A DNA stretch of 64,000 nt from Paraglaciecola algarum (GTDB lineage Bacteria > Pseudomonadota > Gammaproteobacteria > Enterobacterales > Alteromonadaceae), in NCBI RefSeq assembly GCF_021532655.1, contig NZ_JAKGAS010000001.1, positions 434,001 through 498,000 on the forward strand, given 5' to 3'. This document shows, piece by piece, positions 56,558 through 64,000 of this stretch. A program made the position numbers and the translations under genes. The notes beneath the pieces were generated by a model. That model worked only from the letters and a program-made list of their open reading frames with translations, did not search any database and was not told the DNA's origin. Each line of letters begins with the position of its first letter. Within the stretch, counting starts at the first letter, position 1.

Positions 56558-57169
56558 ATGGGTCGATTAATTGTTTCTATATTACTAGGTGCTGTAATTG
56601 CGTTTGGCTTGTTTGTCATTATGGCTAAGCTAATTGAAAACTCAGGTAGACCAGCTGAAAAAGTGGCTCCAACTCCTGTGATTGATATTGTGATGAATAC
56701 TCCAGACGATGCTACTCAAGTTCGTCAACGTGTACCACCACCGCCGCCACCGCCGCCCAAGCAGCCTCCTAAGGTTCAACCTGTTGAGCCGGATGTAGCT
56801 GATGCAAATACTGATGGTTTAAGTTTCAATATGCCAACAGTCTCTGTAGGTGGTGCGTCAATAGATATAGGTAGTGTAGGTGCGATGCGTGATGGTGAAG
56901 CGACACCTATCGTACGTATCGAACCTAAATATCCAGTCCAAGCTGCACGTGATGGTAAAGAGGGATGGGTAAAACTGTCTTTTACTATCAATGAAGTAGG
57001 TGGCGTTGAAGATGTTGAGGTAATTGAAGCTGATCCTAAGCGTGTGTTCGACCGAGAGGCAAGACGTGCGTTAAGTAAGTGGAAATACAAGCCAAAAATC
57101 GAAGACGGTAAACCAATGAAACAGTTTGGTCTTACAGTACAACTAGACTTTAAGTTGGATCAATCATGA
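56558..57169 (+). CDS. tonB: TonB2-type energy transducer
   Basis: A 203-residue protein: N-terminal membrane helix (about 3-24), a proline-rich spacer with eight consecutive prolines (about residues 57-64), and a C-terminal TonB domain (EPKYPVQAARDGKEGWVKLSF, DREARRALSKWKYKP). Being short, it matches TonB2 rather than TonB1. The start is one base after exbD; a TTG at 56537 inside exbD is not favoured. Its stop overlaps the TPR gene. Confidence 0.95.
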   Translation: MGRLIVSILLGAVIAFGLFVIMAKLIENSGRPAEKVAPTPVIDIVMNTPDDATQVRQRVPPPPPPPPKQPPKVQPVEPDVADANTDGLSFNMPTVSVGGASIDIGSVGAMRDGEATPIVRIEPKYPVQAARDGKEGWVKLSFTINEVGGVEDVEVIEADPKRVFDREARRALSKWKYKPKIEDGKPMKQFGLTVQLDFKLDQS

Positions 57170-58467
57170 TGAATAAATATATTAAACATTTATGTGCGGT
57201 TTCAGCCTTTACTGTAGCGTTTACAGTCCCAAGTCAAGCTTCTGCACAAGCTCAATCTAAAAAAGCCGCGCCCAATGCGCCTATTGCTTGTCCTGGTTAT
57301 GTTCGTGGTAAAACCAATATACCAGGCCAAAAAACAGGTAAAAAGGTAGGGGCCGCTTTAGATGCTTATAACAATGAAACTTTGACTGAAGATGCTCGTT
57401 CTGAAGAAGCACTTAGGATACTGAAGGAAATTGACACTGACGAGCCATTTGACCGAGCATTTACTGATAACTTTATTGGTAAATTGCTTGCGGGTTCTGG
57501 TAAAGGAAAAGAGTCACTTGAGTATTTTGAAAAAGCGGTTAATTCAAAACAGTTAAATGATTCAGAGCAAGTTGTTGGTATCAAGTTAATTGCCGATTTA
57601 AACCTTCAAGAAGGTGAATATAAAGAAGCACTTAAGTGGTATAAAGAGTGGTTAACGGTAACGTGTAAAGAAAGTTATGATGTTTATTTCAGAATGGCTA
57701 ATGCATATTATCAAACGCAACAATATGCCGAGATTATTGATCCAATCAACAAGGCAATTGCTTCTGCCGAAAAACCTAATAAGACTGCGTACGCCTTAAA
57801 AATGACTTCTTATTACAATCGTAAGATGTATAAAGAAACCATTGCTGTTCAAGAGGAAGCAGTTAGGATTTTTCCAGACGACAAAAATTTGTGGACACAG
57901 TTAGGCATGTTTTACATGTTAGTTGAAAACCATCAAAAAGCCTTGTCTACGTTTGAATTAGCTTACAACCAAGGTTTTATTACTAAACCTGCTGAAATTA
58001 AAGCCCTCAGCCAGCTTTACACTATGAATGATGTTCCGATTAAAGCGGCAACAGTTCTTGAAAAGCATGTAAAGTCTGGGTTTGTTAAGAAAGATGAAAG
58101 AATACTGACAGCTATTGCTTCATCATATCAGCAAGCTAAAGAGTTCAAAGAATCTGCTGACTATTATGGGCAAGCAGCTGATTTGGCTTCTGATCCTGGG
58201 TTGTATTTTAAGCAAGGTAATATGTTGTATATAGCTGAGCGTCCAAATGAAGCGCTTAAAGCTTTGCAAAAAGCACTTGATGAAGGCGCTGATAATAAAG
58301 GAAGGATCCATATGGTTATGATGGAAGCTAACTTTTATCAAGGTCGTTACAAACAAGCTTATGAACATATTCAAGAAGCTAAGAAAGATAAATCAACTAG
58401 GCGTAACGCCAGAAGTTGGGAATCTTTTATTAAAGAAAAAGCCAAAAACAATGGCGTTACACTTTAA
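57166..58467 (+). CDS. TPR protein of the TonB2 operon
   Basis: A 433-residue secreted protein with a signal peptide (ends near SQASAQA) and many tetratricopeptide-type helix pairs (for example around residues 115-160, 165-200, 225-265 and 325-370). Such proteins close TtpC-type TonB operons in marine bacteria and may scaffold the complex or receptors in the periplasm. Start at 57166 or the adjacent ATG 57169; both overlap the tonB stop. Confidence 0.88.
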   Translation: MMNKYIKHLCAVSAFTVAFTVPSQASAQAQSKKAAPNAPIACPGYVRGKTNIPGQKTGKKVGAALDAYNNETLTEDARSEEALRILKEIDTDEPFDRAFTDNFIGKLLAGSGKGKESLEYFEKAVNSKQLNDSEQVVGIKLIADLNLQEGEYKEALKWYKEWLTVTCKESYDVYFRMANAYYQTQQYAEIIDPINKAIASAEKPNKTAYALKMTSYYNRKMYKETIAVQEEAVRIFPDDKNLWTQLGMFYMLVENHQKALSTFELAYNQGFITKPAEIKALSQLYTMNDVPIKAATVLEKHVKSGFVKKDERILTAIASSYQQAKEFKESADYYGQAADLASDPGLYFKQGNMLYIAERPNEALKALQKALDEGADNKGRIHMVMMEANFYQGRYKQAYEHIQEAKKDKSTRRNARSWESFIKEKAKNNGVTL

Positions 58468-58483
58468 TATATAAAGTTAAACT

Positions 58484-58510
58484 AAAAAGCTCCCACTGGG
58501 AGCTTTTTTT
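58484..58510 (+). terminator. terminator of the TonB2 operon
   Basis: AAAAAGCTCCC and GGGAGCTTTTT around a 3-base loop with a T run, 17 bases after the TPR gene. Confidence 0.93.
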
Positions 58511-58585
58511 ATTATGGTTACCATCAAATTAATTTAACCCTCATATTAAAACTCTTTCGTTAATTAACAATGAAGTAAAACCTTA

Positions 58586-60655
58586 ATGCAATTCTTTTTA
58601 ACAGTGTTTGTCAGTGCCTTTTTGATATTTCAAATACAGCCAATAGTTTCAAAAACTATATTACCCCTGTTTGGCGGGGGAGCGGGAGTGTGGACTACTT
58701 GTTTGTTTTTTTTCCAGTTATTTTTATTAGTGGGCTATTTCTATGCTTACTTGTTAGCAAAGTTAATAAAAATAAAGTGGCAAGCGTTGGTCCATTTAGT
58801 GCTGTGTATTTTCAGTCTTGCTGTTTTGCCTTTTGATTTAACATCTCTAAATTTGTTGGATGCTAGGCCTGAGTTAAAAATTCTATCTTTATTGGTAGTG
58901 GGGGTCGGTTTGCCTTTTGCTGTATTGTCGGCAAGCAGTCCATTGTTACAATCCTGGTTTACTTTTACTAAAAATACAGCAAATCCTTATTTATTATATG
59001 CAATTTCTAATTTGGGGTCGTTTTTAGCTTTGATCTTGTACCCAAGTTTTATAGAACCTTTTATTTCCCTTCGCTTACAAACTGTTCTTTGGTCAATAGG
59101 TTTTTGTATTTTTGTATTTTTAATTATTTATATTGGTTTTACATTAATAAACAAAGAGATAAAAAATCAGATTATTAAAGAATGTCCTGAGGCAGCAGTT
59201 AATACCGGTTTTTCAGTAAAAGTATTGTGGCTGTTGTTTTCTGGATTAGGCGTAATATTTTTAGTTTCTACAACGAGCGCTATGTCGCAAAATATACCGC
59301 CAGTACCATTTTTGTGGTTAGTTCCATTAGCCATTTATTTATTAACTTATGTTTTGGCCTTTAGTAGTAATAAATTTTATAAAAGAAATGTCTGGTTAAT
59401 TGTATATGGCTTCGCTGCATTTATTGGTTTGTTCGTTTATTTTATTGGTGGCCAATTTGATATCGCCACTCAAATACTCATTTATTTATTCATCTTGTTT
59501 ACTGCTAGCATGGTATGTCACGGTGAATTAAGTCAATTAAAACCCAATACTAAAGACGCTACTTTGTTTTACTTACTTATTTCTTTAGGTGGGGTCTTTG
59601 GTAGTTTTTTGGTGTCTTTTATTGCGCCACAGATTTTTGACGAATTCTTAGAGTTCCCAATTGCCATCCTTAGTATATTCATACTGGTAGGGGCGTCAGT
59701 TTTGATGAAAATAGAAACCCGAAAAACGGTTAGTGCACAGACCAGTAGTAAAGGGATATCGCAAACAAGCCTAGTTGCCGGGTGTTGTGGGTTTTTGGCC
59801 CTCATTTGGTTAATTGTATTTTTCAGTATGAATACTATGTATCAGCAGTTTGACCTTGATAAAACACGCAACTTTTATGGCATTTTAAGTGTAAAAGATA
59901 TTAAACAAGGGCAGGTGAATGAAAGGCGTTTGGTAGATGGGTCAACAGCACACGGAGCCCAGTCCCTTGATCCCAGCAATAACAGTTTACCTTTAAGTTA
60001 TTATCGACCTAATACCGGAGTTGAACGTGTATTGAGTCATTTGTCTCAGCAAACACCAATAAACGTGGGGATTATAGGATTAGGTGTAGGAGCATTGGCG
60101 GGTTATGGTAGAGAACAAGATGAGTATACATTTTACGAACTTAATCCAGCTGTTATTGATTTTGCTGATAAGTACTTTAGTTTTCTTAGTCAGTCCAAAG
60201 CGAATGTCCAAATAAAAGTGGGAGACGCTAGAATAAGTTTGCAACAAGAAGCTGATGCACATACATTAAATCAGTTTGATGCCTTGGTTGTTGATGCGTT
60301 TTCAGGGGATGTTATCCCCACTCACTTATTAACTCGGGAGGCATTTCAGTTATATAACCAACATATCGCAGTGGACGGCTCGATTATTCTGCATATATCT
60401 AACCGGCATTTATCCTTATTACCAGTGATCCTAAGTCATGCCAAACATTTATCGATGGATGTTTTGTTTTTTTCTACCTCAGGCGGGCTAACGGAGCATG
60501 ATACTGAATGGGTTGTATTGACTAATAAGGCGTCGATTTTAGAAGATAGTACAATGCAATACGCCAAGCTTAACCCTGATTTATTTGATACTGATTTGGT
60601 TGACTGGACAGACGATTATTCGAGTTTATTGCCGATACTAAAAATATTCGAGTAA
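58586..60655 (+). CDS. membrane-fused spermidine synthase-like protein
   Basis: A 689-residue protein: about a dozen hydrophobic helices (residues 1-430), then a soluble class I methyltransferase-fold domain of spermidine-synthase type (about 460-689: VGIIGLGVGALAGYG, TFYELNPAVIDFA, VGDARISL, FDALVVDAFSGDVIPTHLLT). The conserved VVDAFSGDVIP supplies the catalytic aspartate region of aminopropyltransferases. Fused forms are common but their substrate and the role of the membrane part are not established. Its 3' end overlaps the convergent tmcA by 18 bases. Confidence 0.85.
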   Translation: MQFFLTVFVSAFLIFQIQPIVSKTILPLFGGGAGVWTTCLFFFQLFLLVGYFYAYLLAKLIKIKWQALVHLVLCIFSLAVLPFDLTSLNLLDARPELKILSLLVVGVGLPFAVLSASSPLLQSWFTFTKNTANPYLLYAISNLGSFLALILYPSFIEPFISLRLQTVLWSIGFCIFVFLIIYIGFTLINKEIKNQIIKECPEAAVNTGFSVKVLWLLFSGLGVIFLVSTTSAMSQNIPPVPFLWLVPLAIYLLTYVLAFSSNKFYKRNVWLIVYGFAAFIGLFVYFIGGQFDIATQILIYLFILFTASMVCHGELSQLKPNTKDATLFYLLISLGGVFGSFLVSFIAPQIFDEFLEFPIAILSIFILVGASVLMKIETRKTVSAQTSSKGISQTSLVAGCCGFLALIWLIVFFSMNTMYQQFDLDKTRNFYGILSVKDIKQGQVNERRLVDGSTAHGAQSLDPSNNSLPLSYYRPNTGVERVLSHLSQQTPINVGIIGLGVGALAGYGREQDEYTFYELNPAVIDFADKYFSFLSQSKANVQIKVGDARISLQQEADAHTLNQFDALVVDAFSGDVIPTHLLTREAFQLYNQHIAVDGSIILHISNRHLSLLPVILSHAKHLSMDVLFFSTSGGLTEHDTEWVVLTNKASILEDSTMQYAKLNPDLFDTDLVDWTDDYSSLLPILKIFE

Positions 60656-62773
60656 TAGTTTTAAGTCAGTTTTAAGTTTTTGTTCGATTTGTTTTTTCCC
60701 TGACAGGTTAGACTGCTTGGCTAAGTATTGGTAATCGCGATTTTGTAGAATGAGCTCTGTTAGAAAAGACTGAGTTTGCTCAGGTAAAGATTGCACCTTT
60801 TTCAAGTTGTTGATTAGCAAATCTTTAATGTTTCGCATGCAGCTTGATAAGGGGCGATTGCCGAAACAAAATTGGTGAATGATTTCAAGGTTTGATGGGT
60901 TTATGTTTTTATCTACTGTCTGCATATCCTTTTGGGTGCTGATTGACCCTAATAGTTGAATTAAAACTAAAGGATCGAGTGCCTGTAAATTTTTATCCAT
61001 TTGAAACAGTAAATCTTCACAAAATTGGTTTTGGATAGCCTTTTGTAATTCATTTGCATTGTGATTTAAGGGGAGGGCATAAATGCAGTTATGTTCACCG
61101 CTCGACACCTCTATTTTACTACTTAATTTCAACGAGCTAAATCCAGATTTTTGCCAAAAATTTAACAGTGGCATGTTTAAGCCAAATGCAGTCGATACAA
61201 AATCAACATGCTGTTTTTTTGCTTGTTGTTTGATAAATTCAATTAATTGGCTGCCCAATCCTTCACTTTGAAACCTTGGGTTTATCGCTATACGGGTTAT
61301 ACGCCACTGTTTTGACGCTGCAAAGGAGGGGATGTTGTAACTTGAAGAAATGTTTTGAGCAACAAGGTGGCCTTTTACTCTGCGCTTACAAGAAGAAATA
61401 TCTGCCCCTAGGAGCTCTAACGATTCTCCACCTTCTATAATAATTTGTGCTGTGCCTAAAATCTCACCATTTTGTTCGATCACAAAACATTCTACCTCTG
61501 GGCAGTCTAATATTCTTTGTAAGTCGTCGGGGCTGGTCTGATAATGAGCATTTAATAACAGCGAAAAAATATGCGCTAACGTTTCAGTAGAGCTAATAAG
61601 CTGCTGTTTAGATATTCGTTTGCAATTTATATCAGCATGCTGAATCAATGAGTTGCTTAGTTTTAATTCATTATCTTGGATCTTATATAGTAATGCATTA
61701 AACCAAAATTGTTCCAAAGGGTCGTCTTGGTACCAACGGATTGGCTCTGACAAAAGTAGTTCAGAGTATGCAGGTTTTATTTGTGTAAGTATCTTCTTAA
61801 AGCGTAAATCAAAGCCTCGACCACTACCTTCATACCCGTGGATTGTGGTGCTAAATACAATTCTAGAAAAACGCTGAGTGATCTCAGTTAAGTTCTTGAC
61901 CGGAATGGCTGCAGCTTCATCAATAAAAATAACGTCAGCTGGCGGCTCATCGATAATCAATATATCTATTGGTACAAATTTAATACAACTATCTTGATAT
62001 TTAAGCTGGTTTTTAATTTTTATGCATGTAGGTAACAGGCGTTTTATGTGTTTAAACACCTGACTCACTGTGTCTATGTGAGGTGCAGAAATGATTATTT
62101 GTCTTGTACCCTGTTGCATAAGCTCAGCCGCTGCTATTCCCAGTGCAGATGATTTTCCTCGGCCTCTATCAGCGGTTATTATTAAAGGTCTATTTCTGTG
62201 TCCTAGAGTAACTTTTTGTATGGCTACTACCGCTTTTTGTTGTTGAACAAAATGTTTTTGTATTTGTTCATCAGAAACATTTTTGATGCAGTGAATAAAT
62301 TTGTCTTTTGTAAGTAAACAAAGGTTTTCGTCTTCGATAAAGGCATTGCCTAAATACTGTAAAAAAAAGCTAGTTAAGTTTGTTGGATCGATGCCAAAGG
62401 ATAAGCGGTTAGTAATTTCGGGATCTGGGTAGTTAGGCCAATGTGTTAAATTAGGGCAGAGCATTATCATCAATCCCCCAGACTTAACCGTTCCACTTAA
62501 AGCAATGGCCGCGTTAGCCCTGAAACCATCAAAACAATCTAATACTACATTTGAATATTCGTGGCCGAGTTTAGATTTGTATTCTTTAATAGGGATTTGT
62601 GGGTAATCATTAGTTGATTGGCCTATCCATAAAATATCTTCAGAATTTAAGCTTTGTAAAATAGCAAGAGTGTTTGTTCTAGCCCAAGTTTGGTCGCCAC
62701 TAATGACTAATAATTGTCGATGAGAGTTTATCGAAGCGCGTTTTTGTAACCAGTTCTGTAATTGACTATGCAA
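60638..62773 (-). CDS. tmcA: tRNA(Met) cytidine acetyltransferase TmcA
   Basis: A 711-residue enzyme forming N4-acetylcytidine at the wobble base of elongator tRNA-Met. N-terminal DUF1726, then a helicase-like ATPase with Walker A TADRGRGKSS (about residue 200) and DEAAAIPV, and a GNAT domain (ITRIAINPRFQSEGLGSQLIEF). The start is TTG at 62773 with only a weak GAG upstream; no in-frame ATG is nearby. Convergent with the spermidine-synthase-like gene. Confidence 0.94.
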   Translation of the reverse strand: MHSQLQNWLQKRASINSHRQLLVISGDQTWARTNTLAILQSLNSEDILWIGQSTNDYPQIPIKEYKSKLGHEYSNVVLDCFDGFRANAAIALSGTVKSGGLMIMLCPNLTHWPNYPDPEITNRLSFGIDPTNLTSFFLQYLGNAFIEDENLCLLTKDKFIHCIKNVSDEQIQKHFVQQQKAVVAIQKVTLGHRNRPLIITADRGRGKSSALGIAAAELMQQGTRQIIISAPHIDTVSQVFKHIKRLLPTCIKIKNQLKYQDSCIKFVPIDILIIDEPPADVIFIDEAAAIPVKNLTEITQRFSRIVFSTTIHGYEGSGRGFDLRFKKILTQIKPAYSELLLSEPIRWYQDDPLEQFWFNALLYKIQDNELKLSNSLIQHADINCKRISKQQLISSTETLAHIFSLLLNAHYQTSPDDLQRILDCPEVECFVIEQNGEILGTAQIIIEGGESLELLGADISSCKRRVKGHLVAQNISSSYNIPSFAASKQWRITRIAINPRFQSEGLGSQLIEFIKQQAKKQHVDFVSTAFGLNMPLLNFWQKSGFSSLKLSSKIEVSSGEHNCIYALPLNHNANELQKAIQNQFCEDLLFQMDKNLQALDPLVLIQLLGSISTQKDMQTVDKNINPSNLEIIHQFCFGNRPLSSCMRNIKDLLINNLKKVQSLPEQTQSFLTELILQNRDYQYLAKQSNLSGKKQIEQKLKTDLKLLLEYF

Positions 62774-62846
62774 GTTGACTCAATTCACTTATTAACAGGG
62801 TATAATCCAATTTGGCTATTTTAAGCAAAGTTTACAAGGAATACGA

Positions 62847-63233
62847 ATGCGCTTTTTATCTAGGCGGTTAGTTATGCCATATGACCTAAATTATGCAGGT
62901 TCATTATTTGGCGGCAGGGTGTTGCAATGGATAGATGAAGAGTCTGCCATTTACGCTATTTGTAAATTAGACACCAACGTCCTAGTGACTAAACATATTG
63001 GTGCTGTTACGTTTGAATCTCCCGCCATGCAGGGCGATATTGTAGAGTTTGGCTTAGTCACAAAAAGTGTTGGCCGTACCTCAATTACAGTCACATGTTT
63101 AGTCAGAAATAAAGTCACTAAAAAGACTATTTGTTTGGCTGATGACATAGTTTTTGTAAAGTTAGATCCAGACACTAGAGAGCCCACACCACATGGTAAA
63201 ACTTTAGAAATGTTTGCTGAAGCAACTTTTTAA
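62847..63233 (+). CDS. acyl-CoA thioesterase (hotdog fold, YciA type)
   Basis: A 128-residue single hotdog domain. YDLNYAGSLFGGRVLQWIDEESAIYA carries the N-x-x-G-x-x-F-G-G motif with the active-site region, followed by VGRTSITVTCLV. It hydrolyses acyl-CoA esters; chain preference is unknown. GGAA lies upstream of the ATG. Divergent from tmcA. Confidence 0.9.
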   Translation: MRFLSRRLVMPYDLNYAGSLFGGRVLQWIDEESAIYAICKLDTNVLVTKHIGAVTFESPAMQGDIVEFGLVTKSVGRTSITVTCLVRNKVTKKTICLADDIVFVKLDPDTREPTPHGKTLEMFAEATF

Positions 63234-63272
63234 AGGATTAGTTATGTTTTTTAAAACAAAAAGGTACTGATT

Positions 63273-64000
63273 TTGAAACTAAGTGTTTTATTTAGAAGTT
63301 TGTTAATATTTGCAATTTTCTTGATGATGTCAAACTGTAGCATCAATCATAGTCAGCCACTTGATTACCACATTATTGATGAGTATCAGTTAAACAATGA
63401 GCTCACCGAAACTTCTGGATTAGCCTGTCTTGCAGGTGAAAACGCTTTAACAATCAATGATTCTGGCAACAAGCCAATTATTTACACTGTCAATGGGAAT
63501 GGACAAGTGGTAAACCAACAGCAATTGCCGTTAACAAATTATGATTGGGAAGCGATTAGTGTAAATAAAAAGCAGTTGTTTATAGGTGATATAGGGAATA
63601 ACAGTGGTAAACGACCATTTGTACAAATTCATGTGTTTTCTATAGACGAAAAGGTAGAGTTTATTAACACCATTGATGTGAGTTATGGGCAAAATGAACT
63701 TAATAATAATCAATATATGGCTCATGATTTTGATGCTGAGTCCTTAGTAAGTGCAAATGAAAATTTGTATTTGTTTTCTAAAAGCTGGAAATCTAAACAA
63801 CTATTTATTTATCAAGTCCCCTTAGATGGAAGCAAACATCATCTAAATCCTTCCTGGACAGTCAAAGGCCTGCCAGGGGTAATCACTGGCGGTGATTATG
63901 ATAAGTTAAACCGCAGATTTATCTTGGTAGGCTATGAATTAGCAGCCTTAGGTTGGTTTAAGCCCTTCATAACAATATTGGACGATAATTTTAATTTAGT
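63273..64000 (+). CDS. lipoprotein with propeller-like repeats, truncated by the window end
   Basis: An open frame runs from TTG 63273 (AAGG upstream) to the end of the window, about 242 codons, with no stop. The signal peptide has a lipobox MMSNC (about residues 18-22). Repeated motifs ETSGLA, NDSGN, DWEAIS, GDIGNNSG and DFDAESL recall six-bladed propeller proteins of the esterase-like/phytase-like or SdiA-regulated groups. The C terminus is not in view, so length and function remain open. Confidence 0.75.
   Translation, partial: MKLSVLFRSLLIFAIFLMMSNCSINHSQPLDYHIIDEYQLNNELTETSGLACLAGENALTINDSGNKPIIYTVNGNGQVVNQQQLPLTNYDWEAISVNKKQLFIGDIGNNSGKRPFVQIHVFSIDEKVEFINTIDVSYGQNELNNNQYMAHDFDAESLVSANENLYLFSKSWKSKQLFIYQVPLDGSKHHLNPSWTVKGLPGVITGGDYDKLNRRFILVGYELAALGWFKPFITILDDNFNL

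Overview
The window looks like chromosome of a marine gammaproteobacterium of the order Alteromonadales (Glaciecola/Paraglaciecola/Alteromonas-like). This rests on three things seen here: an AT-rich genome with a pectin/uronate operon and a PL7 alginate lyase, a psp-ycjXF-tyrR neighbourhood, and a TtpC-type TonB2 operon. The genus is inference; no rRNA is present.

Layout. 460-4956: a (+) operon of a tripartite TRAP transporter followed by kduD and kduI, for uptake and isomerisation/reduction of unsaturated uronates. 5334-6947: a small inverted-repeat element interrupted by an IS1111-type IS110 insertion sequence, next to tRNA-Val(GAC). 7273-9969 (-): DUF3080 lipoprotein, pteridine-reductase-like SDR, fructosamine-kinase-like protein. 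10304-13472: thrS-infC-rpmI-rplT, with infC starting at AUU. 13591-14688: secreted PL7 alginate lyase. 15006-18686: pheS-pheT-ihfA. 18801-23073 (-): aromatic/aspartate aminotransferase, NRDE protein, FHA membrane protein and a trypsin-like secreted protease. 23482-24720: a trans-sulfuration-type PLP enzyme. 24731-26909: an orphan coiled-coil membrane protein gene with foreign codon use, flanked by two inverted, diverged copies of a ~260-bp multi-hairpin repeat. This is the most unusual locus here. 26953-28687 (-): OsmC-like, small membrane protein, S1-like protein. 28863-30870: D-amino-acid transaminase plus alanine racemase. 32305-34283: rpsP-rimM-trmD-rplS. 34617-41094 (-): pspF-sapABCDF, divergent from pspABC-ycjX-ycjF (41309-45306) across a sigma-54-type promoter. 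45325-46693: a second, dead IS1111-type element. 47041-49055: tyrR (with a TyrR box in its own leader) and an Lrp-type regulator. 49442-49554: 4.5S RNA. 49563-49847: ComFB-like protein. 50149-58467: a TonB-dependent receptor followed by the DUF3450-ttpC-exbB-exbD-tonB-TPR operon. 58586-64000: membrane-fused spermidine-synthase-like protein, tmcA, a hotdog thioesterase and a lipoprotein cut by the window end.

How it fits together. Most of the window is core metabolism and translation. Stable-RNA and translation promoters (tRNA-Val, thrS, rpsP, ffs) share a TTGCA-type -35 and a GC-rich discriminator, which suggests stringent control. Envelope functions cluster on the right: Psp stress response, Sap peptide transporter, TonB2 energy transduction with a large receptor. 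Accessory content sits in four intergenic sites: two IS1111 elements, two small inverted-repeat elements, the paired structured repeats around the orphan gene, and a further ~170-bp palindromic element at 46718-46889.
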